Assembly (NCBI GenBank): GCA_000507305.1
Contig: DF240053.1
Location: 69,296 to 133,295, forward strand
Direction of reading: 5' to 3'
Origin: Breviolum minutum Mf 1.05b.01
Lineage: Eukaryota; Sar; Dinophyceae; Suessiales; Symbiodiniaceae
DNA length: 64,000 nt
Shown here one piece after another: positions 1 to 11,173 of the stretch. The notes beneath the pieces were generated by a model, which was not told the origin of the DNA, made no database searches, and was given only the letters and a program-made list of their open reading frames with translations. Both the position numbers and the translations under genes were made by a program. Position 1 is the first letter of the stretch, and every line of letters starts with the position of its first letter.

Positions 1-450
1 AGGTGAAAGAGACAAAGAAGACAAAGGGTGGAAAGAATGACAATGATTCCAAAAACAAAGATACCAAGAAGGATAGCACGAATGACGAGGATACCAAAAA
101 CAAAGATAAGAAGGATAGCACGAATGACAAGGATACCAAAAAGAAAGGTACCAAGAAGGATAGCAAGAATGACAAGAATGACGGCAAGAAGGATAGCAAG
201 AATGACAAGAATGATGGCAAGAAGGATAGCAAGAAAGAAAAGGATGCCAAAAAGCCAGAGAAGGAAAGCAAGAAAGACAAGGTTGACATCAAGAATCAAG
301 AAAAGCAGGAAGCTGGAGCAAGAAAAGGAAAAGGAAAAGAGAAGGAAAAGGAAAAGGAACCTCCAGCTACTGACGTCCCCGAGCTCTTGCGCCACGACAC
401 AGCTGAGATCGAACAAGCGACAAAGGAAGCAGAAAAGAAAAAAAAGAAAG
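1..450 (+). CDS. Exon: lysine-rich low-complexity N-terminal tract
   Basis: Frame 3 is open from the window edge and encodes repeats of the type KKDSKNDKNDG, then a less repetitive segment PPATDVPELLRHDTAEIEQA. A GT donor candidate follows AAAG at 451; the frame otherwise runs to a stop at 501-503. The tract is highly charged and likely disordered. No start codon in the window is convincing, so the exon probably begins upstream. Confidence 0.55.
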
Positions 451-3400
451 GTTGGCATACAAAGCACGAAAGGGAAGGTTCTATCGAAGCTTGGAGAGTC
501 TAGGGCCCAGAGCATTTCTAATTACCAAAACAAAAACACATAATATGCACATACATTCTACTGAATCCCGGCCTTTATAACATAGAAACCCATCCCAAGG
601 TCCCAAGAATACGCTTCCTTTGCAAGAAGCAATTGCCAAAGCCAAAGACTCTAAAGATCGTACCTTTGCTGAAGTACTGCAACCCTGAGATAAACATTCC
701 GGGAGATAAGCTATAATTGTTGTTTTCCATGGTCGCCCGATATAAAGTACGTACTGAATTTGGAATCTTTGACGCCATGATCTATCAAACTAAGTTATTT
801 CGAAATTCCACCAGCTACCGCAGCTAGTCAACCTGATCATAAAGGAATTAAAAAACCAAAGCAGCCATCTTTGCTTAAGGTACTGCTGCCATGGCCGATC
901 TCTATGAGAAGTGGCTTTCTTGTGGGGAGGACTGGACATCTAGTTGCTGGGCAGTGTCATTGGAGACGACTGCAACAGAAAATCGACGCGGATGCCGTCG
1001 ATGGATGACTGAGGAACAAATCAGTCAGAAGTACAACTCTCCTGCAATAGCCAAGGAGATTGTCCAGGCCAAGTCTCAACCAGAATTTAAGCATCAGCGG
1101 AAACCGCACCCAGACCTGCCATCAAGAAAGGAATCTCATCATTATATTGCGCTAGTTGAAACGGTTCGAAGATTCAGAATCAGTTTGATCCAGCATAGTG
1201 AATATATAAAAAAAATATATATATATAATTTATCATCTTTTTGGAACGTACTTATATATATATATAAATAAGTATTCGATGCAATGTTCCGTTGTTTGCT
1301 TTCATTTTCTGATTTTTGAATGCATTTAAGCTTCCAAGAATTTGGTCTTCCCTGTCCCACAAACCGATTTACCTGCTGTCTTTGCTCAGGATTTAACCTT
1401 ATATTTATGTTGGGATGAAGAAAGCGAAGAACACTTGGATTCCACCATCCTTTCCAATTCTTTGACTACCCGAGATGAAGGTAAGCTTAAGGACAAGCCC
1501 AAAAAAAGAAAAGCTTCATCGACTTCAGATAGCAAGGATGAGGCCTGATTTTCAATTCATTATGTTTCATTCAAAGATTGCTTTTCAACCTACTACGCGT
1601 AGTAGCTGTATATATATGTTCTTCATCCTTTGCCCTCGCTGCCCCTTGTTCCACCATCATTGCTGTTCCATTTTCCCCAGGCCAGTGAGGACACGGATGA
1701 GGGCAGCGATGACGACCCGAGTTCCGATTCTGGGGACAAGAAAAAGAAGGACAAGAAAAAGAAACACTCTCGGGACAAGAAAAAGAACGACTCTGAAAGC
1801 AAAAAAAAGAAGAACAAATCCAAGAAGAAGGCAAAGAAGAGTAAAAGGTCAAAGAAGGAAACTGAGGAACAGAAGAACAAACGATTGGAGAGGGAGGCTG
1901 CGAAGGAAAGAGAAAAGAAAGATAGGGAAGCTGCTAGGGAGAAGGCTAGGAAGGAGAAACAGGAAATGAAGGAGAAGGTTGCAGAATCAAAGAAGGTGCG
2001 TAGGACGTTGTATAGCTTTACAAAAATATCGAGCCAATACATCACCCAATTCTGCCTGCCAATCTTCCAGCATCGTTGAAACGCCGTCAAGGTCCTGAAC
2101 CAGCTGACCACAAAGATTGCCGATATCGCGGAGAAAACGAAGAGGGCACAAAAATTGCTGCTTTGGCTTATTGGGTTAACAAAATTTGAATGGGACATTC
2201 AACATAGATAGATCATATCATTTGCTCTGTTTTTTCAAACTCCTCTTGGTGTCTTATGGTTTTCAAATTCCACCTCACCTATTTATCGATATCGATCGAT
2301 CTAGTTGTTTTAACTTTCTTCTTTCCAAGGTCAAAGGAACTTGCGGCTGCTGTTACGAAAGATCTTGGCAGCCAACGTACCAAGTTGCAGAAAGTCCGGG
2401 ATAGTCTTCAAGCAAGTATCGACACCTTTGAGGACTGATATCGATATATATTTATAATAATTGATTAACGATCATCATAACATAGATATCTATATAAAAA
2501 ATATATATATATATATATTAGAATGAGGAGTCGGTAAACAATCGTTTTGACAAAACAATTGCTTGCAGGAAAAGGATTGCAAGCAGAAAACCATTCAGGG
2601 TCAGAAAGCTTTGGATGGCTATGCAGAATTTCTAGCCTCTGTTCGTTTTTAGTTTTGGAGGGCCGCGTATTTTCCAATGCAGCCTGGGAGCAAATTTTGC
2701 CCGGCACAGACCGGGTCAATCCAGGATGAATTTTGAACCTTTGCCAAGCTTTCCTTAGTTGCTTCCATACTGACTGGTGATTTCGTTCAGCATCCGTTCT
2801 TTAAATCAATGGTCCTGAATTCATGATATGATTTTTTTCGGAATCTTGCTGAATAAATCGGATTTGTTCAAATACAGTTGCGGTGTGAAGCTTGGGGGGT
2901 ATGGCAAGGTTCCCGGAAACCCAGCATTTTGAGTTTTGCCGTTTGATGGATCACAGCGGTCTAGACTGAGTACTCTCCCATACTAGCGTTGGGGGTTTGG
3001 CTGCAATCACTGTACTGACATGTTGCTTTATATTATAGTATGATATAAAATATATCATATATAATTTATGTTTTTGAAATTATTTCGAATTGGTCAATTG
3101 TTTTCATGCAGTGTGTCAGCCACTTCAATCATTTGGGGAGCTCTAGTGTTTGGATAGTGCCTAGCTGCCGCTGTGGAACCGTACTTATCAAGGGTGCCCA
3201 AAAAAAAGGCATGTGCATGGGTGGACGAAGATTAACCATTAAAAAAGATCGAACAATTTGATTTGTGCCTTGTGCCGTTGAAATAGTGAAACTGAAAAAA
3301 CATATATAGATAGTTGATATGAGATATACATTGTATATACTGACTCAATCCTACGCAGGTTCAGACGACGCTGATGATGGTGGCTGCTTTTACCAAAACA

Positions 3401-6400
3401 TAGTTGATGACGTTCAATCAGGAGCATCTTGGCTGAAGAACAGTTCCTCGACCACTCTAATTCTGCCCTGTGGCTTCCCCCAAAAATTGAAGGTCCATGA
3501 CATACAAATATGCTAGTAGTTGGTTTGGATCGAAGATACATAACAACCTTGATTATATGCATGCATGCATGCATCCATGCATAAGACAACCAACCAGATC
3601 CCCAAATTAAATTAATTAAATTAAGATTTTGGAAAATGAAAATGTCCATGCACGGAAGGCCCCCTCACTCTTACCTTCAAGATTATATTCCAAGATCCCT
3701 TGATAAGCGCAAAGCGCCCGGGAGGCAACCAGTGCAAAGCGAGCTCTCAAAAGCGCAAGAGCGCACTACCAGGACCCAGCACCGCTACCATGGGTGGGAA
3801 AATCACAGGGAATTTGTGAGATCAAACATTATTAGCTATGCAGCTTAGATATCAAAAATTATATGGTACCTTAAGAATCATCGATCAATATCAACTATGA
3901 TCTTGGCACGGAACAGTTTTGCTATGCACTAGCCTAGGCGTTTTGGACCCTTCCTTCATCACTTAACTGATTTACCCTATCAACGAGCTTTGGTGCTTTC
4001 CTCGTGATGGCGATTGGTCTCGGGCATGTTAAGTTAATTTTTTACCCCGAATATATAATAAAATGTTTCTTATCTTTTCATTCCAATCATATCTAGCTGA
4101 AATAAATGAAACTGTGGTGAGTGATCTGTTTTCAGGATGCCCGTGGGCAATGCCACCCGACGAGCCAACGTTTGGGCCGGTTGAAAGCTGGCCGAAATGC
4201 GGCGCGAGACCTCATGAGAGCCAGTAAGTTGGATATAGCCCTTCGGTCGGCAAGTTTTTCATTTTCAAAGGTCGATCAACATATACATGTGCACATGGAC
4301 TGTGTATATAGATTTATTTTTATATATATATATATACACCGACGCGTTGATGACATGGCTTGTTAACTTCCGGCTCACTACGGGTGACTTGCAAGGGATC
4401 TTTGCAACCAACAAAAGAAAACAATTGATGATAATATTAGGCTTCCAAAGATTGAAAGAAACGTTATCGTTAACGTTAATATCAAAGGCGGTTGATTCTT
4501 TTTTCTAGTGAATAATATGTTTTATAGATCTTCTAGTGTCGTTAATTTGAGTGTGTGTGTGTGTGTGCACTGGGCATGTTCTAGCCAAGGACCCCACAAT
4601 GATTGATATCCCGATAAAAGCGGACAAAGCACCTGGTGGATTTGAAACACGTAGTTTTCCAATCTTGGATGTGCATCGTTTGATGCATGTGCTTATTACT
4701 ACGATTGGTATTGAGATCCCACGATCAAGGGTGAAAGCCTTTTGGCAAACGCATCGTGAAGAACTTAGAGAAGATTGGGCAGTCTTTAGTCCGGCAACTC
4801 CCGACCACATACCTTTTGCATTGTATGGGGATAGCGCTAAAATTTTGGATGATGGGACCAAAATTGTTGGCTTATTTGTTTCCCTTCCGCAAGTTTGGAG
4901 ACCCCGATCCTCTCGTTGTGCTCGCTGGTGCATCTTTGCTTTGGAAGAACATAAGTTCTACAAAAATGTCACTCTGGATACCGTTTTGCGACAGGTGGTT
5001 TACTCGTGCAATTTGTTATTTCATGGGTTTGATCCTGATACTCCGGCCGCGACATTGGCCAATGGAAGGCAATTTATAGTAACGGAGTTGAAGGGGGATT
5101 GGGCCTGGCATAAGTGGAGCCTACGTTTCAGATCGAGTTGGCAAAGGTTGGATTCAGTTTGTTTCTGGTGCAACGCAAAGGGTAGGAGCAACAATCCAGG
5201 TGATTTATACTATTGTTTGGATGAAAGACCCAATTGGCAACAATACAATTTGGTAACATTTTTGGCAGAGCAAATGGGTGATCCTGATCCGTGACCCTCG
5301 GAACTATTTTGAATTTTGAACATTGCAATATTTTTTTTTACATTTTTGCTGGCTATATACATATATTTATGTATATTTGTACATATATATAGATACATAT
5401 ATATATATACACATGCACATGTAATGTCACAAGGGAATTCTGGGAATCTGAGCTGAGGCCCACTAATTCTGCTCTGTGGATTCCACCCTGGAATTATCCA
5501 AGGGTGTTCTATGCACGCTCTAAATCTCGGCCTGGTTTTTGACGTTAACGGGTCATGCTTGAGACTTGTCCAGCATACTAGGTCTTTTAATCTCAAGGAG
5601 CAATGACTGGAGTTATATATTTCAGTATCAGGTTGTTTTGTCATGTTTTGCCTTCCTGGATTTTTGTGGAGCAACAATCAATTTGATTTATATTGAAACA
5701 TGTCTAGCTCAGGATGACGCTTTGTGAAGCTGCTTTTTTTGGAGAAGCGCCAGATTTGCAAGGACATCTTGACTTGGCCTACGAGTCTTTCAAGAGATTT
5801 TGCAAAACTGAGAAAATATCATCGAGCCAACCCCCGTTCAAAACACGAAATGTTGCCTGACTTTCTTTGGAAACTTGAAAATATTTTGGGAGATATCGTA
5901 TCTTCTAAAGCTTGCCTATTGTTGGCGTAAGGAGCTATGATTGGTTCTGAACTGCAATTCAGCTAAGGTAGAGAAAAAAAATGGTCAAATAATTTTCACA
6001 GCAAAAGCCTTCAATGGACGAGTGGTTCTTGAATGGATTTCTCGGTGTATGCCTGACCTTGCACGTCAAAATCCTGATGATCAGCGATTGGCATTGCTTG
6101 CTTCATGTGCGCAACCTGGCTTGCTACTGGAATTGTGTGCACCTAGTTCAGGTCAAAGTTCAGTTGGAAATATTTGTGATAATGCTCATGTTGCGTGACA
6201 CGCGTAATGCTTTTGATCAGTCAATTTCTTTAGCTAGGACACACTGCGCAAAGTTCTTTGGCATCAGTGAACGTTGTGGCAGAGTACTTGAAGACCAAGA
6301 TGCACGAAACCTTTACAATGCTGGGTATGAATTTTGCTCCCGGTATGTAGCGTTATCGAAGCTATCTATGAGGCACAAGCAAAAAACATCAAACAATTTT

Positions 6401-7074
6401 GTTGTCACATATGATTTTACTTCAATCAGCCCATTTTGTTGCCCAGGCTCTAGATTTTTGATGATTGCGCATTTTTTGTTGTGCAGGAGAGGCATTGATG
6501 CTTTTCGTTTGAGGCCCAAAATTCATGTGACAAGTCTGCACTAGATTTTCAAATTTTGTGTGGAGCAAATTGCAATTTTTTGATTATACAACTTCAATTT
6601 GTCATCGTACTTGCTTGCAGATGGTGCTGCACTTCGCTAAGCAAGCCCGATTTTACAAGAAGAATTTTCGCTTCTATCACTGCTTCGGCGATGAAGATGG
6701 CATGAAACACCTGAAGAGTGCCTCAGTCATTGAAATGCTATTCTTTCACCACCCATGTTCTAGTCTTTTAGCAGTTTTCTCCTAATTTTTCCATCAACTT
6801 ACCCATTTTCTGGAACCTAGGAGTGGCACGTGCAGCGCACCCTCTGTATCGGTCTAGGTGGATAGCATTCATGATGAAACTCCGGCTCATCAGTATGAAG
6901 GGGAAAATTAAAGAGCTATTTGTCAGCAATTACGCGGGTGTAACAAGCATGCTGTGTTACTTGTGTGTGCACGTACCATGTGTTTTTGATGTTTTCTTTT
7001 CCGCCTAGGTTGAACAAATCGGTGAAGAAGCGTCTACGGCGGTGAAAAAAAAGCTGGGAAATGCTGCTTTTTAG
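1..7074 (+). CDS. Multi-exon gene of a dinoflagellate-specific large protein family, 5'-partial; function unknown
   Basis: Proposed exons are 1-450, 880-1130, 1390-1542, 1681-1995, 2092-2174, 2330-2432, 2569-2640, an unresolved stretch, 4136-4223, 4590-5277, 5458-5551, 5713-5851, 5968 to about 6110, about 6153-6372, 6487-6526, 6621-6717, 6821-6921 and 7009-7074. Most adjacent boundaries agree in phase and use GT, GC or GA donors with AG acceptors. The reading runs from a lysine-rich tract through a coiled coil to a large block with CxxC and a C-terminal block containing RLRPK and DED. I recognise this block order from families that are highly amplified in Symbiodinium-type genomes; this is recall, not a search. 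No catalytic activity can be assigned. A transposon-derived origin is possible because such families are high-copy. The 5' end is outside the window, and exons between 2641 and 4135 and the 6110-6153 junction are unresolved. It could also be two genes split near 4 kb. Confidence 0.7.
560..706 (+). CDS. Possible short exon
   Basis: One + frame reads through a compact basic segment including PRIRFLCKKQLPKPKTLKIV and stops after IPGDKL. It lies between two better-supported exons, but the splice sites are not clear and the opposite strand is also open, so this is weak. Confidence 0.25.
880..1130 (+). CDS. Exon: W-M-T-E-E-Q block
   Basis: The exon follows an acceptor TTGCTTAAG and reads through ADLYEKWLSCGEDW and RRWMTEEQISQKYNS to HPDLPSRK. 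An ATG at 891 is in frame but probably internal. The end is placed at AAAG followed by GAATCT, a GA donor that keeps phase 0 with the exon at 1390. The block is one I associate with an amplified dinoflagellate family. Confidence 0.6.
1390..1542 (+). CDS. Exon: acidic/lysine hinge, GC donor
   Basis: The acceptor is TTTGCTCAG. The exon reads DLTLYLCWDEESEEH and ends in a serine/lysine-rich stretch at GATGAG. The next bases are GCCTGA, a GC donor. Splicing to 1681 gives an in-frame D-E-A-S-E-D join, whereas reading on hits a TGA stop at once. Confidence 0.7.
1681..1995 (+). CDS. Exon: lysine/glutamate-rich charged helix
   Basis: It follows the pyrimidine-rich acceptor ATTTTCCCCAG and ends at AAGAAG before GTGCGTAGG. 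The encoded segment starts ASEDTDEGSDDD and turns into alternating K/E/R runs predicted to form a long charged helix or disordered region. Only this frame continues smoothly from the previous exon. Confidence 0.7.
2092..2174 (+). CDS. Exon: coiled-coil segment
   Basis: The exon starts after GCCGTCAAG and reads VLNQLTTKIADIAEKTKRAQ, a heptad-like helix. It ends with GG before GTTAAC, a phase that matches the single base needed by the exon at 2330. Confidence 0.55.
2330..2432 (+). CDS. Exon: coiled-coil segment, GA donor
   Basis: After acceptor CTTTCCAAG the frame reads SKELAAAVTKDLGSQRTKLQ and continues helical to DTFE. The end is placed at TTTGAG followed by GACTGA; a GA donor is the only phase-compatible choice found, because the frame otherwise stops at TGA. 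Confidence 0.6.
2569..2640 (+). CDS. Exon: short helical segment
   Basis: The acceptor AATTGCTTGCAG is followed by 24 in-frame codons starting EKDCKQKTIQGQKALDGYAE and ending before GTTCGT. The phase agrees with the preceding exon. Confidence 0.55.
2641..4135 (+). other. Unresolved internal stretch of the region 1 gene
   Basis: Acceptor-like sites occur at 3111 (TTTTCATGCAG, followed by 40 open codons starting CVSHFNHLGSSSVW) and at 3358 (CCTACGCAG), and open frames occur near 3420-3500 and 3690-3800. I could not connect them in phase, so this stretch may hold two or three further exons or be one long intron. Confidence 0.35.
4136..4223 (+). CDS. Exon: cysteine/proline-rich short exon
   Basis: A strong acceptor (GATCTGTTTTCAG) and a strong donor (GTAAGT) bound 88 bases. 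The best frame, with two leading bases, reads CPWAMPPDEPTFGPVESWPK and then CGARPHES. The join to the exon at 4590 does not close in phase, so a small exon may be missing. Confidence 0.5.
4590..5277 (+). CDS. Exon: large conserved block with CxxC
   Basis: This is the largest exon of the gene. It follows TTCTAGCCAAG and reads MIDIPIKADKAPGGF, FALYGDSAKI, VWRPRSSRCARWCIFAL, VTELKGDWAWHKWSL and VCFWCNAKG, and ends at ATGG before GTGATC. The GDW..H segment followed by a C-x-x-C pair is the hallmark I associate with the amplified dinoflagellate family. Ending here, rather than at the TGA at 5293, keeps phase with 5458. Confidence 0.75.
5458..5551 (+). CDS. Exon: F-H-P ... M-H-x-L-N-L-G block
   Basis: The exon lies between acceptor GAGCTGAG and donor GTCATG and reads PLILLCGFHPGIIQG, then CSMHALNLGLVFDVNG. 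Its two leading and two trailing bases match the phases of both neighbours, which supports the model strongly. Confidence 0.65.
5713..5851 (+). CDS. Exon: L-D-L-A-Y-E-S-F-K block
   Basis: After acceptor TCTAGCTCAG the frame reads MTLCEAAFFGEAPDLQG, HLDLAYESFKRFCKTEKI and SSSQPPFKTRN. It ends before GTTGCCTGA; reading on would stop at once. Both ends are phase compatible. Confidence 0.65.
5968..6110 (+). CDS. Exon: N-G-R-V-V-L-E-W block (3' end approximate)
   Basis: The exon starts after CAGCTAAG and reads VEKKNGQIIFTAKAFNGRVV, then LEWISRCMPDLARQN and DDQRLALLAS. The frame stays open to 6196, but the protein block resumes in another frame by about 6153, so a short intron or a frameshift lies between. 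Confidence 0.6.
6153..6372 (+). CDS. Exon: helical block with GC donor
   Basis: The frame reads SLARTHCAKFFGISERCGRV, LEDQDARNLYNAGYEFC and YVALSKLSM. It ends at ATGAG followed by GCACAAGC, a GC donor; splicing to 6487 restores the R-R-G-I-D-A reading. Confidence 0.6.
6487..6526 (+). CDS. Exon: F-R-L-R-P-K-I-H microexon
   Basis: This 40-base exon sits between TTGTTGTGCAG and GTGACA and reads RGIDAFRLRPKIH. The R-x-R-P-K-x-H motif is a hallmark of the family's C-terminal region. Confidence 0.7.
6621..6717 (+). CDS. Exon: D-E-D block
   Basis: After TACTTGCTTGCAG the exon reads MVLHFAKQARFYKKNFRFYH, CFGDEDGMKHLK and ends with one base before GTGCCT. The D-E-D motif follows R-L-R-P-K-I-H at the family's usual spacing. 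Confidence 0.7.
6821..6921 (+). CDS. Exon: H-P-L-Y-R-S-R-W block
   Basis: The exon starts after CTGGAACCTAG, with two leading bases completing the previous codon. It reads VARAAHPLYRSRWIAFMMK and ends KGKIKELF before GTCAGC. Phase 0 at the end fits the final exon. Confidence 0.6.
7009..7074 (+). CDS. Terminal exon with TAG stop
   Basis: After TTTTCCGCCTAG there are 21 codons starting VEQIGEEASTAVKKKLGNAA and then a TAG stop at 7072-7074. The charged C-terminal tail and agreeing phase make this a likely gene end. Confidence 0.6.
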   Translation, partial: VEQIGEEASTAVKKKLGNAAF

Positions 7075-7275
7075 GGCCTCCATCAACATTTGCTAAATAA
7101 CCGCCTTTCCGCAATAAACCGCCTTTGATACAACGTACGTTTCTTTCAAGGTCTTTGGAAGTATTGGGAATGGTTAATTGTTGGTTCGGGTGGGTTATTA
7201 GGGATTCTCATAGATAATAGGTTTACTTATAATCCCCAAAAAACTGTGCATTGCTGGTATTGTTTGAAAAAAAAC

Positions 7276-7386
7276 ACCCTAAGGATCAGCTGGGACCCTC
7301 CAATGGAAAGGTGAATGAACCTGTATAGGAGGGGTGTATAGGTCCTCAAAATAGATAAAATAGCCACTATTGAGGGGTCAGGATAC
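7276..7386 (+). mobile_element. Family F inverted-repeat element
   Basis: It begins CACCCTAAGGATCAGC, contains GTGAATGAACCTGTATA and ends TGAGGGGTCAGGATAC. The ends of better-preserved copies are inverted (CCCTAAG/CTTAGGG). Confidence 0.7.
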
Positions 7387-7643
7387 GGCAGTATTAAAAA
7401 CAAGCAGTAAACATGATAATCATGTAAATAAAACATAGATAGACTGTACTAGTAAAACCTATGTATAATTTACAAATATATATGTATATAATAATAATGA
7501 ACATATTGTGAATATAAAGATAGGTAAATACTATAATGTATATAACTTCAATTGAAGCAATTGCATATCTCAACGTATGATATGGTAAGAACGTAGTTGG
7601 ACCATTCTGTGTAGGTCTGCCGTGGCGTTTTTGATCCAAGTTT

Positions 7644-7669
7644 TACTGTTTCGGAACCCCGAAACAGTA
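7644..7669. repeat. Perfect 11-bp-arm hairpin
   Basis: TACTGTTTCGG and its reverse complement CCGAAACAGTA flank a 4-base loop, about 570 bases after the region 1 gene. It is a short palindrome of unknown role. Confidence 0.6.
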
Positions 7670-8091
7670 TAAACATCAGGCCATCCAAACATGTTGTTAC
7701 CACGCCAAATTGATTGGTGGGGTGGGGGTTTTCGGCTTTGCTAATGTGTGCACATTATGAATAGGCAGCTGTCTTTCCTTCCAACAGCGCAAAATGACAA
7801 TGACCCAATTACCCCTGAAAATTAACATGGAACCTGAAAATCACCCAATTAAAAAAGGAACATCATCTTCAAGCCTCCATTTTTTTGGGGTTCCAGCCGT
7901 TAATTTTGTGTGTACTTTGTGTGCAAATCCACCAGGATTTCCATTGAAATCAACGATTTTTACCACCATAATCCTTGGCGGGCGACCTGTGGTGGCGATA
8001 AGGTCACAACCATCGGTGGTCAGACCCCAACCTGGCGCAAGGAAAGGGTAAGGGGATTATACCCACAGGATCCATGGGGACTGGTATATTT

Positions 8092-8196
8092 ACGCCCCTG
8101 AAAGCTAACATAGCAATGGAAAATGGACCCTTTGAAGATGTATTTCCTATTGAAAATGGGGATTTTCCATGGCTATGTTAGTTTTAGGGAGTGTAT
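8092..8196. mobile_element. Family D inverted-repeat element
   Basis: CCCCTGAAAGCTAACATAGC at the left mirrors GCTATGTTAGTTTTAGGG at the right, around an AT-rich core. A half copy of family C (GATCCATGG...GGTATATTTAC, 8069-8091) abuts its left end. Confidence 0.7.
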
Positions 8197-8775
8197 ACCA
8201 CCTGGAAAGGATCGATGGCGCAACTCCTAGCCACTCCCATGTAGTCTTGCTTTATCATGGCCCTTACTAAGCCACCGAACTTGGGAGTGGTTAGCCATCT
8301 ACTTTCACTACTATCGTCTACCTACATTGATCCCATATTTTTTCTAGCCAAATGTACGGATACAATACACGGATCCTATGGAATACTACCCAGTTAAATT
8401 ATGTGTGGATTATTTCATAAACCATTACAATTATCCCTATGAAGCAGTAAAATGGAAAGTAGAAGGGTTGTTTTCGTGGCTCATATGCCCGAAGGCACTC
8501 AATGTATCGTACCCGTTTTGGTTGGAAAAGGGGTTGCTTTTGGGGGTTGACCTTCCAAAATAGAGGTCCCAGGTATGTAAAATGGGTATACCACTCGCAA
8601 TGCAAAACCCCAAACCCAACGTTTGAGGCACCCAATAAATTCCACTTGTGGGCATTTTCAGTTTGCTACCTCCACCCCGGCCCAGGTGCCTTCACCGTAC
8701 CTGGAGCTGCATGTGCAGTTGCTCTTTCAGATGTCTTCATTGGGTCATACATTTCCCCAGTAACAAGTGCTTCAC

Positions 8776-8883
8776 AAGTTGCTGGTTTCAACCCATCTGA
8801 AAAAACATCAGTCAAATTGGATCATTTCCCCAAATAGAGTGAAAATCATACATATCTAATAATATTTGAAACCACCACCTAGT
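8776..8883 (+). mobile_element. Family A inverted-repeat element
   Basis: GTTGCTGGTTTCAACCC at the left mirrors TTTGAAACCACCACCTAG at the right, with the core TCAAATTGGATCATTTCCCC. Confidence 0.75.
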
Positions 8884-9917
8884 TAAAAACCTCACGTCAT
8901 CTTCCCAAACCGGTTTCGTACTGATTGCACCCACCCAGACCGCAACCTCCTGCTGTGCAAAACCACTGGGTTCAGACGACTCCCAGGCGCACGGGAAGGG
9001 GTGGCTGCGGATCACTTTGAAGGTCTTGGAATCAAACTCCAACATCTGCATCACGGCGGTCGTAGGTGAATCATGGGGTTTTTGTCAGTACCCATACCAT
9101 CCATATATACAAATAGTATATTTAGGCCCTACATTTATATACCATAACAAATCGACCCAGATGTAAGGTGGGGTAACTGATGCTTCTAAGATGCCGGTCT
9201 CATACATCCCCTCATGTTCCTACATGTTGAAATGTCCGTTCTGCAAAAGTTGCCTTGTAGGAAACGAATCTTGAACCTCACATCATCCAACATGCTGCAA
9301 AAACTATCATTACTTTTAACACATTGAAAATATCCTAAAAAACCGATGCCTGGAGGATTCTTGGGGATTGAACAAAAAACATAAATACCTACCCAAAAAA
9401 AGGGCTTATATACGGATTTCCCATAGGGGGGCCCACGTTGGGATCGGGGTGCATCCAACTATCCCACATCCCACGCCTTTCGATGTTGGTAGGTGAGAAC
9501 CTGTAGGGCCGGAAAAAAAAAGATATCGGTCAAAATGGTACAAGCTATTGGCCGGAGGAATGGGAATATATATATATATATCATATATGTTATGTATACA
9601 TATATACGTATATATATATATATACGTGATTAGATATGTATTAAATCAATTAGCATTATTGTCAGAGGTCTATATAATTGCCCATATAGATTCATATAGT
9701 CACAGGCAGCAAGTCCCAATATAAACATGGGAATGAATTCAATTACATACAACAGAGTCTACCATTATATAGCCATATAGAATTGAAAATATGAACTTGT
9801 AACATTCCGCACACATGACTTCACCTAAAGGTCCGCAAAAATCCTGTGACTCTCCAACTGAATCCTTGATCTTTTCATCATTGAAAGTCTTTCCAGAAAA
9901 TGGAAAAGCATAAGTAT

Positions 9918-10014
9918 CCTGACCCCTCAAATAAGAGGACCTAAGACCACCCCTGCTATAAATACAGGTTCATTATATAACCCGTCCAATTAGAGGGTCC
10001 AATGAACCTTAGGG
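9918..10014 (-). mobile_element. Family F element, reverse orientation
   Basis: It reads TATCCTGACCCCTCAAAT, then ATACAGGTTCATT and ends AACCTTAGGG, the reverse of the copy at 7276. Confidence 0.65.
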
Positions 10015-11173
10015 AAGCCTGATTTCTGTCAATTGCTCTTCTATCCCTTCTTAAAGTGCACATCACCTCCACACGCAATTCAACAAACGAGGGATGGCTT
10101 AAAACAGCGGTGAACGGTTCAACCAAGAAACCAACAAAGAGGTCTCAAAAAGTACAGCCCCTTCGCCAAAGTATTGCCGTTCCAAGGATGTCTCAGCAAC
10201 GAGTGGCAGGTTTCATCACATTGCGCTTCTTTCGGGAGGTTGAATGAATCCATCTTGAAAAGAAATGTTACTTCAAACACACACATATATATATATAATA
10301 TCTATACATAATAGAAATAGATAGTGTCATAATGTATAAAGTTTTCAAATGTATATGTAAGACAATCACATCACTACGTTTGGGTTGATAGTAGTTAAAT
10401 AGTCATGTTAATATCCATCATCTCTTGTTGTTACACAACTGAAGCTAAGAGACATAGTGGATCATGGGTTCTTGATAGGTATGGCCATATGCCTTCCTTG
10501 TTGAATGCTCTATATAAAGAAATCACAAACAGAACAAAAGGCATTTTCGTCAACGCAAGAAACAACAAAAAACAGTTGTGGGGACAACCTTCTACTGAGT
10601 TGGATGTAACTTATAAACATGAAAAGGTCCCAATGATAGATTTTTTGAATCCGCAGTCGTGAGCAAACAAGACCTTTTTGTTTTGGAAAAAAGGCAAAAC
10701 AACGCCGTGATTTCCATTAACTCCGAGCAACTTGAAATTCAACTAATGGAGACACCAAGATGCCATATTCCAACGATTGTGAATAGCAACTTGACCAAAG
10801 AATCTCTGCTTCAAAAACACCCTTAGAAACAGAGGGTCTTTCGCAAGCCTCAGAAGCGTACTATGACATGTTCGGGTGCCTCCAACCTTCTGCTTCTGAA
10901 AAATTCTGCATCTACAAGGTGGGCCTCTACCAGTTATTTCACCAATATTGTCATGGTCCAACTTTTCACTAGATGAATAATAGATAGTATAGATGAATGT
11001 TTCCATTTCACCTAAATTGTTGGGTCATGTTGTGCAAATTCTCCACTCACAAAAACCACCTTTTTCGGCTGACGATATCTCTCTCTGGTGTCCCCGACTT
11101 GCTGTATTGTAGTGCCAGTCTGCAAGTTGTACCTCCTGAAGGTGTTGCTTGGGGAAATCAATCTTGCAAACGA

